Below, one piece after another: positions 56,324 through 64,000 of a stretch of 64,000 nt of DNA (position 1 is its first letter; each line of letters begins with the position of its first letter). Where the stretch lies: positions 248,001-312,000 of the forward strand of contig DALYEP010000001.1 in assembly GCA_031972475.1 (NCBI GenBank). The letters run 5' to 3'. This stretch comes from CAIQNR01 sp031972475 (GTDB lineage: Bacteria > Babelota > Babeliae > Babelales > CAIQNR01). Below the pieces are notes generated by a model. That model saw only the letters and a list, made by a program, of their open reading frames with translations, ran no database searches and had not been told where the DNA came from. The translations under genes were made by a program, and so were the position numbers.

Positions 56324-57579
56324 AAAGGTTTAGAAATCAGGTCCTTTTCGTAGCACTGCTAGCGCCGGTAATGTTACATGGATTTATTTACACTCCAAAC
56401 ACATTCTACTCAGTAAATCCATTTTCAGAACCACGTTATACACGTAATGGACTAACAACAATTGACGTGCAACTTGCAGGTGGCTACGCAAATAATGGTT
56501 ACAACGGATCTAAAGACAAGACAAACGTTCTTGAAATTTACGGAAATTACGATATAGCAGAACTTGGAATCGGCTCAATTGGCGATCCCCTTTCTAGTAA
56601 TTATAACGCCCTTCTTGCAGATCTCTACAACTCAGGATTTGATGAATCAGGAACAGGTTCTTTGGCATACTCAGGTAAATTCACAAACTTTCAAGGAAAT
56701 ATTTATTTAGCACAAAACATCAGCCACGGCTTTTTCTTTGATCTTGTTATTCCATTTAAACGCCTTGAAATTAAAGATGTTGCATTTACCGATCTTTCTA
56801 CAGGACCAGACGCAGAAAGCGTTGAATGGCTCTCTGTTCGCAACAATTTAACAGGCATTTTAGGTCAATACAATTTAACCGCTGCTGGTTACAAAAAAAC
56901 TGGTGTTGGTGATTTGTTGATTGGAGCAGGATGGTCATATAGCAAAACAGATAGTGACGTTATAGATTTTTTTGATACAACATTAAAATTCTGTATTTCT
57001 GTACCAACAGCTGACAAAAAAGATGAAGATAACGCATTTGCAATTCCATTAGGATATGACGGACACGTAGCGTTCCCTATCTACTTTGATTTTGCGCTTG
57101 GATTCTTTGATTGGTTAACAGTAGGCGCACATCTTGATGGTGTTTTCTTTGCAAGCAAAAGCAAAGTAATGCGTCTTAACACAAATCCAAACCAAACAGG
57201 TATGTTCAAATTATTAACAGGTGAAGCAAAACGTTCTATGGGACCTCAAGTTGACGTAAGTGCTTACATAAAAGCAGATCATATTCTACATGGACTTTCT
57301 ATTCTTGGCGGATACAACTTTACCTATAAAGCACATGACACGCTTACACCTGTAGACCTTGTAGCATTCAATTCTGAAATAGTTAATGTTGACCCAATGC
57401 TCAAAGCATTTTACTCAAACAGCATACTTGCTGGCATAGAGTATGACTTTGCTGATGAAAACAAAAAATTCAATCCTCATGTAAGTTTATTCTACACACG
57501 ACCACTTGGTGGTAAACGCGTATACGCAACAAACACATTTGGTGGACTTCTCGGTCTTCACATCGCATGGGACATTTAA
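56320..57579 (+). CDS. Outer-membrane beta-barrel candidate
   Basis: A 419-residue protein with signal peptide (FRNQVLFVALLAPVMLHGF). The mature part is rich in alternating strands with Gly and aromatic residues (DVQLAGGYANNGY; GFFFDLVIPFKRLEI; LSILGGYNFTYKAH) and ends in GLLGLHIAWDI, as many barrels end in a strand with an aromatic near the C-terminus. It lacks Cys apart from one. The next gene follows after 26 nt. A porin or surface-barrel role is an inference from composition. Confidence 0.7.
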   Translation: MKRFRNQVLFVALLAPVMLHGFIYTPNTFYSVNPFSEPRYTRNGLTTIDVQLAGGYANNGYNGSKDKTNVLEIYGNYDIAELGIGSIGDPLSSNYNALLADLYNSGFDESGTGSLAYSGKFTNFQGNIYLAQNISHGFFFDLVIPFKRLEIKDVAFTDLSTGPDAESVEWLSVRNNLTGILGQYNLTAAGYKKTGVGDLLIGAGWSYSKTDSDVIDFFDTTLKFCISVPTADKKDEDNAFAIPLGYDGHVAFPIYFDFALGFFDWLTVGAHLDGVFFASKSKVMRLNTNPNQTGMFKLLTGEAKRSMGPQVDVSAYIKADHILHGLSILGGYNFTYKAHDTLTPVDLVAFNSEIVNVDPMLKAFYSNSILAGIEYDFADENKKFNPHVSLFYTRPLGGKRVYATNTFGGLLGLHIAWDI

Positions 57580-57605
57580 TTAACTAAAAAAAAGGAAATT
57601 TTTCC

Positions 57606-60587
57606 ATGGTAAGACTCAAAAATAAAATAGCTCTGGTGCTTGTAAGCACACTGGCTACGCAGGTATCATATGCCAACATTCTTGTTACAGGACCCGTTGG
57701 AACAACAAGTTCATCAACAACATCTAATGTCAAAATAACTGATGTTAGGCTTCATACAAAGTCTGGCATGCTTGTTATGACAACAACAAAGAATAATAGC
57801 AATAACTCAATTATGGCTCTATACAGGCCAACAACAACCGATGTTAGCCCAACAGCAACTGGTATAGCAGCAGACACAACACTCAGAAATTCATGTATCA
57901 AAAATGTTGCAATCGCTTCAGATCCAACAGCACCAACAAATGCAAGTTCTGTAAGAATTATATCAACAATTTCTAACACCCAACGCCCTACAACTGCTTA
58001 CCTTATTACACCAACAGGAGGCGTAGCAACTTCTTTGGCAGCTAAGGATGCGGGTGACACACCTGCTGTAACAAGCAATCTTTGTGGACTTGCAGCTGGC
58101 AACAATGCTACTCAAACCTGTATATTTGCTGCAGTCAAAAAAAATGGCACAAACGGATTAAACTTTGCATCATCTACAACTGGAGACGGTATAAGGTTTT
58201 TATTGGTAGATAATACTACACTTGCAATAACTCAAGCAAATGAAGCTGGCAAAGCGCTTGATATACGATCTACCGGATCACTTTCTGTAGGAAATAATGG
58301 CGCTACAGCAACAACAAATACTTCTGTTGACACAAGAATACCTATGGCATTTGATGAAGACTTAAGCGTTTTATATGTCGGTATACCACAAATTACAACC
58401 AACAATTTAAGCAGCAAAAGAGAAAATGCTGGTGCTTATAGTATTGCAATATTTAATCTTATTGAAGATGAACTATTTCAAAGTTCTCCATTAGGTGGCA
58501 ATAACGTTATAACCCCTATTGCTAACGGAGGCCAATATATTATAGCTCAACGCGGAGCAAACAAAACAATTTCAGCTACTAATATTAAAGTAATGACCAC
58601 ATCAACTGGGCCAAGCGCTGATGTAAGATTTAAATATCTTATTGTAAATGGTGGTAATGGAACTGCAGCTCAAACGGGCAACCAAGTATGGGCAGTACCT
58701 CTTGTTGTAGGAAACGAAGACCCAGCTATTAATGGTACTTTTGCTTCAATAAGAAGTGACAATTTTGGCTCATCGGCAGAAGCTTTAGGCGATCTTTACA
58801 CAACTGCAAATGCAGAAGCAAAAGTTGGTAACGGACCGCTTCCAATACCTGCATCATCAACAATTTCAGATATGTTTGTTTCGGGAGATGCAGTATATGT
58901 ATCTATTGCTGCTGCAGCAGTAAGCACAGCCGGTTCAAATGGCGCAGCTGCAATCACTCCTGGACTTTATGTATCACAAGCAATGTTTGATAATTTAGGA
59001 AAAATTGCTTATTGGACAGAATGGCACAAAATAGCACCTAATGCTCTTGGCAACGCAGAAACAGGATCTTCAGGAAGTCGCGTAGGACCATTCTCTATTG
59101 ACGGTGTAACTGGACACATTACTGCTGTTGATGGAAACGCAGGAACAACAGTTCGCATGACTCAATGGCTTAACGCTTCAACCAATCAAGATGGAACAGC
59201 AAATCCAAAGGGCCTTGTAACAAATCTTAACAAAACTAGCAACGTTGGCGATGGATGTACTGCGGTATGCGATCTTAACAGCACCACAACATCATGGGGA
59301 AATCAAACTCCTGCTCGTATGGCAATTTTTGGTGGTATAAATGGTAAAGTCTGTTTTGCTATGACAGGTTCAGGTATTTCTACCTATGCCGGAAATCATG
59401 CAGCTCTTGTAACAACACCTACTGGTCTTGAAATGATCTTTGACACTTCAAGCAGCACAGCATCCCTTGATTATACTTCATCAACAACACTTCTTTTAAC
59501 CCAACTTCCAACAGGCGCAGGAACAGTTCGCTCACTTGCTCATTCAGGATGGTACCCAGTAGGTGGAGCAACAACCCCAGGGTTCTTCTTTGCAGGCGCT
59601 GAAACAGGTGATGGAAACGGTGCTCTTTATGCATTTTGCGCAGCAGATCTTGGTGTTGGTTATAACCAAAGAAGTATAACCAACTTAGCAATGCCTCCAT
59701 TTAGAGCAAGCAGCTGGCAAAAACTTGATCGTTGTGATGGTATTCCAGTAAAAATACTTTCTCAAGGTGGCGCTGTTTACATACTTACAAGAAAAGTTGA
59801 CTCTACAGGCGCAAGCATGGATCGCATCTTCCGCTTAATTAAAAAACAAACAGGGGCAACGCTTAACACAAGCTTTGTTGTTACAGCAACAACAGGCGCT
59901 GTAAATGGTGCAGTAGATCTTTCAGCAGTTAACCATATTTACGATTTTGTAATATCTCAAACAGGTGCTGGTTCTGAACAACTTACTATGGTTACCAATG
60001 ATGGTGTATACACTACAACCTCATCTGCTGGTTGCGATGCTGCAGGCTATAACAATAACCCAGCAAGTGCTATGTTAAACTGCGGTTGGCAAAAAGTAAC
60101 AAGCCCAGCAACAATGGAAGGCTTTATGCTCAAATTCTTCCAACCATCACATACACGTAACCCTCAATCATTTATATCTTCTCAATGGGCACAAAGCGAA
60201 ACAAATGATGCTGTTTACGATAAAGTACAACTAGTTCAGTATGGACGAGCAACAAACAGAATAAGTCAATTTGGTCAAGATCAAATGATCAACTTTGATG
60301 CATACGATGGAACAACAACAGTTCCTGCAGGATTTGTAGAATTGCCAATTATAAGCAATCTATATTCTGATGGTATTCGCAGATTCTTAGCAATTGCTAC
60401 CCGAACAACTTCAAGCCATGCAATGAAGTTAATCGGAAGCCCATACCGTGTAGATGTATGGAACCTTACAGCTCCTTACGTCATACAAGATTCTGTAGTT
60501 CAAAATCTTGGTGCTGTATATTGGGCACAACCAATTGCAGGTAGCATGATGATGGGTACAAGCAAAGGTGTGGTTGCTCTGCAATAA
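57606..60587 (+). CDS. Large exported Ala/Thr/Gly-rich protein, likely beta-propeller or surface protein
   Basis: A 993-residue protein with signal peptide (IALVLVSTLATQVSYAN). The mature part is rich in Thr, Ala, Gly and Asn with repeated short strands, some of propeller-blade type (DAVYVSIAAAAV; GGAVYILTRKV; LTMVTNDGVYTTTSS; GSMMMGTSKGVVAL at the end). Several Cys (about 11) could form disulfides. It is 26 nt after the barrel candidate and so probably cotranscribed and exported together with it. A terminator follows. No family is assigned with confidence. Confidence 0.7.
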   Translation: MVRLKNKIALVLVSTLATQVSYANILVTGPVGTTSSSTTSNVKITDVRLHTKSGMLVMTTTKNNSNNSIMALYRPTTTDVSPTATGIAADTTLRNSCIKNVAIASDPTAPTNASSVRIISTISNTQRPTTAYLITPTGGVATSLAAKDAGDTPAVTSNLCGLAAGNNATQTCIFAAVKKNGTNGLNFASSTTGDGIRFLLVDNTTLAITQANEAGKALDIRSTGSLSVGNNGATATTNTSVDTRIPMAFDEDLSVLYVGIPQITTNNLSSKRENAGAYSIAIFNLIEDELFQSSPLGGNNVITPIANGGQYIIAQRGANKTISATNIKVMTTSTGPSADVRFKYLIVNGGNGTAAQTGNQVWAVPLVVGNEDPAINGTFASIRSDNFGSSAEALGDLYTTANAEAKVGNGPLPIPASSTISDMFVSGDAVYVSIAAAAVSTAGSNGAAAITPGLYVSQAMFDNLGKIAYWTEWHKIAPNALGNAETGSSGSRVGPFSIDGVTGHITAVDGNAGTTVRMTQWLNASTNQDGTANPKGLVTNLNKTSNVGDGCTAVCDLNSTTTSWGNQTPARMAIFGGINGKVCFAMTGSGISTYAGNHAALVTTPTGLEMIFDTSSSTASLDYTSSTTLLLTQLPTGAGTVRSLAHSGWYPVGGATTPGFFFAGAETGDGNGALYAFCAADLGVGYNQRSITNLAMPPFRASSWQKLDRCDGIPVKILSQGGAVYILTRKVDSTGASMDRIFRLIKKQTGATLNTSFVVTATTGAVNGAVDLSAVNHIYDFVISQTGAGSEQLTMVTNDGVYTTTSSAGCDAAGYNNNPASAMLNCGWQKVTSPATMEGFMLKFFQPSHTRNPQSFISSQWAQSETNDAVYDKVQLVQYGRATNRISQFGQDQMINFDAYDGTTTVPAGFVELPIISNLYSDGIRRFLAIATRTTSSHAMKLIGSPYRVDVWNLTAPYVIQDSVVQNLGAVYWAQPIAGSMMMGTSKGVVALQ

Positions 60588-60607
60588 CACATAGCTTATA
60601 AATACCA

Positions 60608-60655
60608 AGAGCAGATGTGCGTCATAAGACAAGCATCTGCTCTATTTTTTTTTGA
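60608..60655 (+). terminator. Terminator after the 993-residue gene
   Basis: AGAGCAGATG pairs with CATCTGCTCT, followed by ATTTTTTTTTT. It overlaps the 3' end of the convergent exported gene at 60622. Confidence 0.8.
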
Positions 60656-61095
60656 ATATTTTTAATCACTGTTTTAAAACAATCTATTTCAACACTCTGA
60701 TTACCTTGCATCATAGATTCAAATAAGGTTTTGATACTAAAAATTATAGCACCAAGCGATTCAATTTCTTGTTTATCATATAAATCTTTATTTTTTTTAA
60801 ATTCTTTATTTACCAAATAAACATTTGCATAAACATCAAGTATTTTTTGAACAAAATCGTCAAGCTCTTGATGTAATTGAAGTTGAAATTGACTTGATAA
60901 AGATGCTGCATGCAATAACCCCCACAACTGCATAACATCAGAACGAATTGTTTGCAAAGAAGAAGAAGGATACAACAATTGATCAAAAACAAAATCGACA
61001 ACTTTGTCATCAACCCTATCAACATCATTACAAACAATAAAATTTCCATAAAAAGCTATACATAAAAAAAAATATGTAATGATGTTTTTTTTCAT
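60622..61095 (-). CDS. Small exported helical protein
   Basis: A 157-residue protein with signal peptide (MKKNIITYFFLCIAFYGNFI), AAGGGA 7 nt before the ATG, and an all-helical mature part with few Cys. It overlaps the terminator of the convergent 993-residue gene. No family is recognised. Confidence 0.65.
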   Translation of the reverse strand: MKKNIITYFFLCIAFYGNFIVCNDVDRVDDKVVDFVFDQLLYPSSSLQTIRSDVMQLWGLLHAASLSSQFQLQLHQELDDFVQKILDVYANVYLVNKEFKKNKDLYDKQEIESLGAIIFSIKTLFESMMQGNQSVEIDCFKTVIKNIQKKIEQMLVL

Positions 61096-61184
61096 AAAAA
61101 CTTCCCTTAAAAGCTATGGCTCTCTATCACTTTAAGGGTCGCATACAACAATTCTATTTGTCAATAATAACCATTTTAATAAAT

Positions 61185-61217
61185 AAAAAAGGCGCTTTTT
61201 TAAACGAGCACCTTTTT
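61185..61217 (-). terminator. Terminator after ssb
   Basis: On the minus strand AAAAAGGTGCT pairs with AGCGCCTTTTT (one G-U pair) and runs into T, 26 nt beyond the ssb stop. Confidence 0.7.
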
Positions 61218-61242
61218 CTTTTTATTTTTTATTTATAGGAAA

Positions 61243-61821
61243 TTAAAAAGGAAGATCATCCTTAAAAGGAGGTTCATCTTTAAAAATTGCCGCTCCACCT
61301 GCAGCACCAGTCTCTTCAAAATCTACTGATTTCTTTTTAGAAAACTCTTTAGGTGCACTTGCTACTGGCTGTTTTGCACGAGCTTTAATACCATCAAGTT
61401 GCGACATAAGTTCGCGCTCAACTTCATTTCTTGGCTCAAACGATTCTGTCTGCTCTGCTCCAGTTGATACTTCAGAAGTATCAGACCCTGAAGACAAGAA
61501 GACCACTCTGTCTGCAACAATTGAATGCTTACTACGAGTTGCACCACTTTCTTGATCTTGCCATGTATCAAATTTAATACGACCTTCAACAAGAATCTGA
61601 CGCCCTTTTGCTAAATATTGTTTACAGCTTTCAGCTTGAGGTCCCCAAACATCAATATCTATGTAGCACACTTCTTGCACCATATCACCAGATTGGCGAT
61701 TACGAAATTGCCTATTTGAGGCTATACCTAAACGACATACCGCTTGCCCTGAAGACAACTGCTTATAATCAGGATCACGAGTTAAATTACCTATCATTAC
61801 TACACGATTATAACTAGCCAT
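61243..61821 (-). CDS. ssb: Single-stranded DNA-binding protein
   Basis: A 192-residue SSB. The OB fold covers about 1-110 (NRVVMIGNLTRDPDYKQL; VCYIDIDVWGPQAESC; GRIKFDTWQDQ). A flexible acidic/Gly linker leads to the C-terminal tip KDDLPF that binds partner proteins. Length is somewhat above that of E. coli SSB. Upstream lies a small exported gene, and mnmA beyond it. Confidence 0.96.
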   Translation of the reverse strand: MASYNRVVMIGNLTRDPDYKQLSSGQAVCRLGIASNRQFRNRQSGDMVQEVCYIDIDVWGPQAESCKQYLAKGRQILVEGRIKFDTWQDQESGATRSKHSIVADRVVFLSSGSDTSEVSTGAEQTESFEPRNEVERELMSQLDGIKARAKQPVASAPKEFSKKKSVDFEETGAAGGAAIFKDEPPFKDDLPF

Positions 61822-61851
61822 ATTAATATACCTCTTATCCTAATAAATTAT

Positions 61852-62193
61852 TTATACATCAACACTATGTCTATGTAGCGTATCGATTTTTTTTTGTATC
61901 TCAAGCAGTTCTTTTTCATACTGCTTAAGATCTTGTAAAAGCTCATTAAGTTTAGGTTTATTAGAACATTCAAGATCAGAAAAAACTTTATGTGAAAGCT
62001 CTTTGCTCCATGAAGACAATGAACACGTAATATCAGAACAAATATCAAATATATGACGTGCTCTATCTACAACCTTTTTTTCTACATTTTTTTCTTTTAA
62101 AATTTTTTTATCTGACTTGCAAACAAAGGAAGGAGCATCTTCAGCATTTAAATAAACCAAAAAAAGCAATGGTATTAAAAACTTTTTATTCAT
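61852..62193 (-). CDS. Small exported Cys-containing protein
   Basis: A 113-residue protein. The longest frame has an ATG eight codons upstream, but AAGGA 5 nt before the ATG at 62193 opens the signal peptide MNKKFLIPLLFLVYLNAED. Four Cys lie in the mature part (near VCKSD, DICSD, TCSLS and ECSNK) and a coiled coil ends it (LLQDLKQYEKELLEIQKK). Its start overlaps the mnmA stop by 8 nt, so the two are coupled. No family is recognised. Confidence 0.65.
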   Translation of the reverse strand: MNKKFLIPLLFLVYLNAEDAPSFVCKSDKKILKEKNVEKKVVDRARHIFDICSDITCSLSSWSKELSHKVFSDLECSNKPKLNELLQDLKQYEKELLEIQKKIDTLHRHSVDV

Positions 62194-63259
62194 TATTATC
62201 CTTAATATGATCTTCACAAATAAGTGAAGATCCTATAACCAAGCCATCTTTATAAAAAACAGCAAATTGACCTGCTGCAATACCTTGATCTGAATTTTCT
62301 AAGATAACTCTATAATATCCATTTTTTAAAGAATGCACTGTTGCATTATGCAATTGTTTACCATGTCTTATTTTCACCAAAACACTTTCTGGCAGTACTG
62401 TTTCATTACACATAAGATCTTCTATTAAAAAAGAATTACGTTTTTTAGTTTGATCATAATAATGATTAGAGATAAAGACCGTATTAGTATGAGGATCTTT
62501 AGAAACCACATACCATGGGCCATGAGAAAGCCCTAAACCTTGGCGTTGACCAATAGTATAAAACCAAAAACCATCGTGATCCGCCAAAATTCGACCAGTT
62601 TCAAACTCTACAAGATGTCCTTTTTTGCTTCCAACATGATGTGCAATAAAATCTTTAAAAGTAATTTTTCCCAAAAAACAGAGCCCTTGAGAATCCTTAC
62701 GATCTTTTGTTGGCAAATCAAAACTATGAGCAAGCTCACGAACATCTTGTTTATAATATTTATCTAATGGAAACAGTGCTTGAGATAATTGATCCTGAGA
62801 AAGTCTGGCTAAAAAATACGTTTGATCTTTTATTGGATCAGGAACTTGATGTAAATAATAAATTCCATCTTTTTTTATAAGCCCTGCATAATGACCAGTT
62901 GCTATTTTATCATATCCTGAACCAACAGCTTCTAAAAACGCTCCAAATTTAATCATAGGATTACAAAGCATATCAGGATTAGGCGTACGACCTTTTTTGA
63001 TCTCTTCAATCGTATAAGCTAAAATTCTATCTTTATACTCTTTTTGTAATGAAATAACTTCCAATGGAATTTTCAATTTTTCACATACAGCACGAGCATA
63101 CGATAGATCTTCTTCCCAAGGGCACTCTCCCAAATAAGAAAGTTCATCTTCAAGCCAAATTTTTAAATAAAAAGCGGTAATTTGATGCCCTTGCTGCTGC
63201 AATAAAGCCATTGCAACAGAACTATCAACACCACCAGAAAGTAACATTGCTATTTTCAT
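62186..63259 (-). CDS. mnmA: tRNA-specific 2-thiouridylase MnmA
   Basis: A 357-residue enzyme that thiolates U34 of tRNAs for Glu, Gln and Lys. The PP-loop is SGGVDSS (8-14), with the catalytic Cys pair at about 99 (NPDMLCNP) and 194 (SQGLCFLG). FYTIGQRQGLGLS and the C-terminal domain are typical. The sulfur-donor cysteine desulfurase is not in the window. The next gene overlaps its end by 8 nt. Confidence 0.95.
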   Translation of the reverse strand: MKIAMLLSGGVDSSVAMALLQQQGHQITAFYLKIWLEDELSYLGECPWEEDLSYARAVCEKLKIPLEVISLQKEYKDRILAYTIEEIKKGRTPNPDMLCNPMIKFGAFLEAVGSGYDKIATGHYAGLIKKDGIYYLHQVPDPIKDQTYFLARLSQDQLSQALFPLDKYYKQDVRELAHSFDLPTKDRKDSQGLCFLGKITFKDFIAHHVGSKKGHLVEFETGRILADHDGFWFYTIGQRQGLGLSHGPWYVVSKDPHTNTVFISNHYYDQTKKRNSFLIEDLMCNETVLPESVLVKIRHGKQLHNATVHSLKNGYYRVILENSDQGIAAGQFAVFYKDGLVIGSSLICEDHIKDNNE

Positions 63260-63343
63260 ATCTTTATAATCATTCGTATTAAAGCTTTAGGTTATAAAGA
63301 TAATATACATAAAAATTAATAATTTTATGTATTAATCAAAATA

Positions 63344-63766
63344 CTAATTACTAAACAAAGGCTTAGATTCAAAAAATTGCCCTTCTTCTTTAAGAGCAGC
63401 AACCAATTCCTCTAAGGTATTATATCGAGGAAAGGGCTTTTTTTTATTTTTTAACATTTCTTCTCGCTCTTGCTTTCTTCGTTTTTCTTGTTCTTCCATT
63501 TTCTTTTTTATACATTCACAAACATCTTCGAATTCTTTGTTTTTAGCTAAAAACACCCGAAGGTTTGTTTCTTTCGCTTTTTTCACTTCACACATTATTC
63601 TACTTCTTGTCTTCCAAAGATCCTCTAGACTCATTTTTGCCAAACCATCCTTAAACTCTTCAGCTCTTGCAGATATACCTGCTTTACCTGCCTTAGTTTT
63701 AGATAGATCTGAACAAGAAGCACCATATATCATCCCCAAAAACAATACATATATTATTTTTTTCAT
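63344..63766 (-). CDS. Small exported Lys/Glu-rich protein
   Basis: A 140-residue protein with signal peptide (MKKIIYVLFLGMIYGASC) and AGGGG 5 nt before the ATG. A Cys follows the hydrophobic part (GASC), but the -3 residue is Gly, so a lipobox is doubtful. The mature part is a charged helix (about 75-110, KKKMEEQEKRRKQERE) like the other small exported proteins. No family is recognised. Confidence 0.7.
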   Translation of the reverse strand: MKKIIYVLFLGMIYGASCSDLSKTKAGKAGISARAEEFKDGLAKMSLEDLWKTRSRIMCEVKKAKETNLRVFLAKNKEFEDVCECIKKKMEEQEKRRKQEREEMLKNKKKPFPRYNTLEELVAALKEEGQFFESKPLFSN

Positions 63767-63818
63767 AAAAACCCCTAAAACATTATTAGTAAAAAAAATT
63801 TATCAACTTTAAAATTTA

Positions 63819-64000
63819 CTATTTATTATCACTTTCTATATCACCTTCTTTATTATCTTGAGCAATCAAGGGAGAATTTACTAATGGTAAAGATTTAATA
63901 GATTCTAAAAGATGTTTCAATGCAGAATCATCTGCTTCAGAAGATACAGTTGTTATTGACTGCGTACGTTCTAAAGGTAAACGAACTCGAGGCCGAAATA
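63819..64000 (-). CDS. C-terminal end of a gene cut by the window edge
   Basis: I read an open minus frame from the window edge to TAG at 63819-63821, 60 codons. It begins near FRPRVRLPLERTQ and ends EGDIESDNK, and is Ser/Leu/Asp-rich. Its direction matches the next gene down. Nothing more can be said about the product. Confidence 0.5.
   Translation of the reverse strand, partial: FRPRVRLPLERTQSITTVSSEADDSALKHLLESIKSLPLVNSPLIAQDNKEGDIESDNK

Noticed and set aside
63344..63766. Lipoprotein call for the small exported protein
   Set aside because: The residues before Cys (G-A-S) do not fit the usual L-[AS]-[GA]-C lipobox.
1..64000. CRISPR array, prophage or restriction system
   Set aside because: No regularly spaced repeats, phage structural genes, or methylase and nuclease motifs were seen.

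Overview
The window is AT-rich, densely coded bacterial DNA with an unusually high share of predicted exported proteins. About twenty genes begin with a signal peptide or signal anchor, and most of their mature parts match no family I recognise. These sit among housekeeping genes such as dnaN, recF, recA, infC-rpmI-rplT, dnaK, grpE, lepA and ssb. There are three EamA/DMT transporters and two MOP-type flippases, but no biosynthetic operon. No rRNA, tRNA, CRISPR array or complete transposase gene was recognised. This fits a reduced, host-associated Gram-negative-type bacterium. My best guess is Dependentiae (TM6, Babela-like), by inference from gene style only.

Layout. 1-8.4 kb (minus strand): a partial exported protein, an exported subtilase, then a run proS - small exported protein - xer recombinase - exported protein - dnaN - recF, without dnaA. 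8.5-12.1 kb (plus): a small exported protein, two DMT transporters, a structured repeat, and an exported protein with an 18-nt tandem repeat. 12.5-22.4 kb (minus): a long collinear run miaA - SPOR protein - PpiD-like chaperone - recA - infC - rpmI - rplT - zapB-like - zapA - rny - ymdB - eamA, with several 1-14 nt overlaps. 22.7-24.7 kb: two convergent exported proteins that share a nearly identical signal-peptide coding sequence, then carD. 24.9-28.7 kb (plus): two flippase-like proteins around a small exported protein. 28.7-29.6 kb: about 1 kb without a convincing gene. 29.7-35.9 kb: dnaK, ychF, small exported proteins and pepA. 36.0-44.0 kb (minus): a giant 2656-residue exported protein with a recurring TG-x-[VI]-[YF] motif. 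44.1-44.8 kb: an element bounded by perfect 82-bp inverted repeats that shares about 295 bp with the repeat at 10.9 kb. 44.8-49.1 kb: a membrane-anchored thioredoxin reductase-thioredoxin fusion and an exported FtsH-like AAA+ protein whose zinc-protease motif is destroyed. 49.3-55.5 kb (plus): exported proteins around lepA. 55.6-60.6 kb: grpE, then an outer-membrane barrel candidate and a 993-residue exported protein. 60.6-64 kb (minus): ssb, mnmA and small exported proteins.

How it fits together. Core replication, repair, translation and RNA-decay genes are grouped in compact overlapping runs. Between them are single, often terminator-bounded exported genes that look like a lineage-specific secretome. 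Most intergenic gaps hold strong perfect hairpins acting as terminators. I moved several starts downstream of the longest ORF because a Shine-Dalgarno sequence lies 5-9 nt before an internal ATG.
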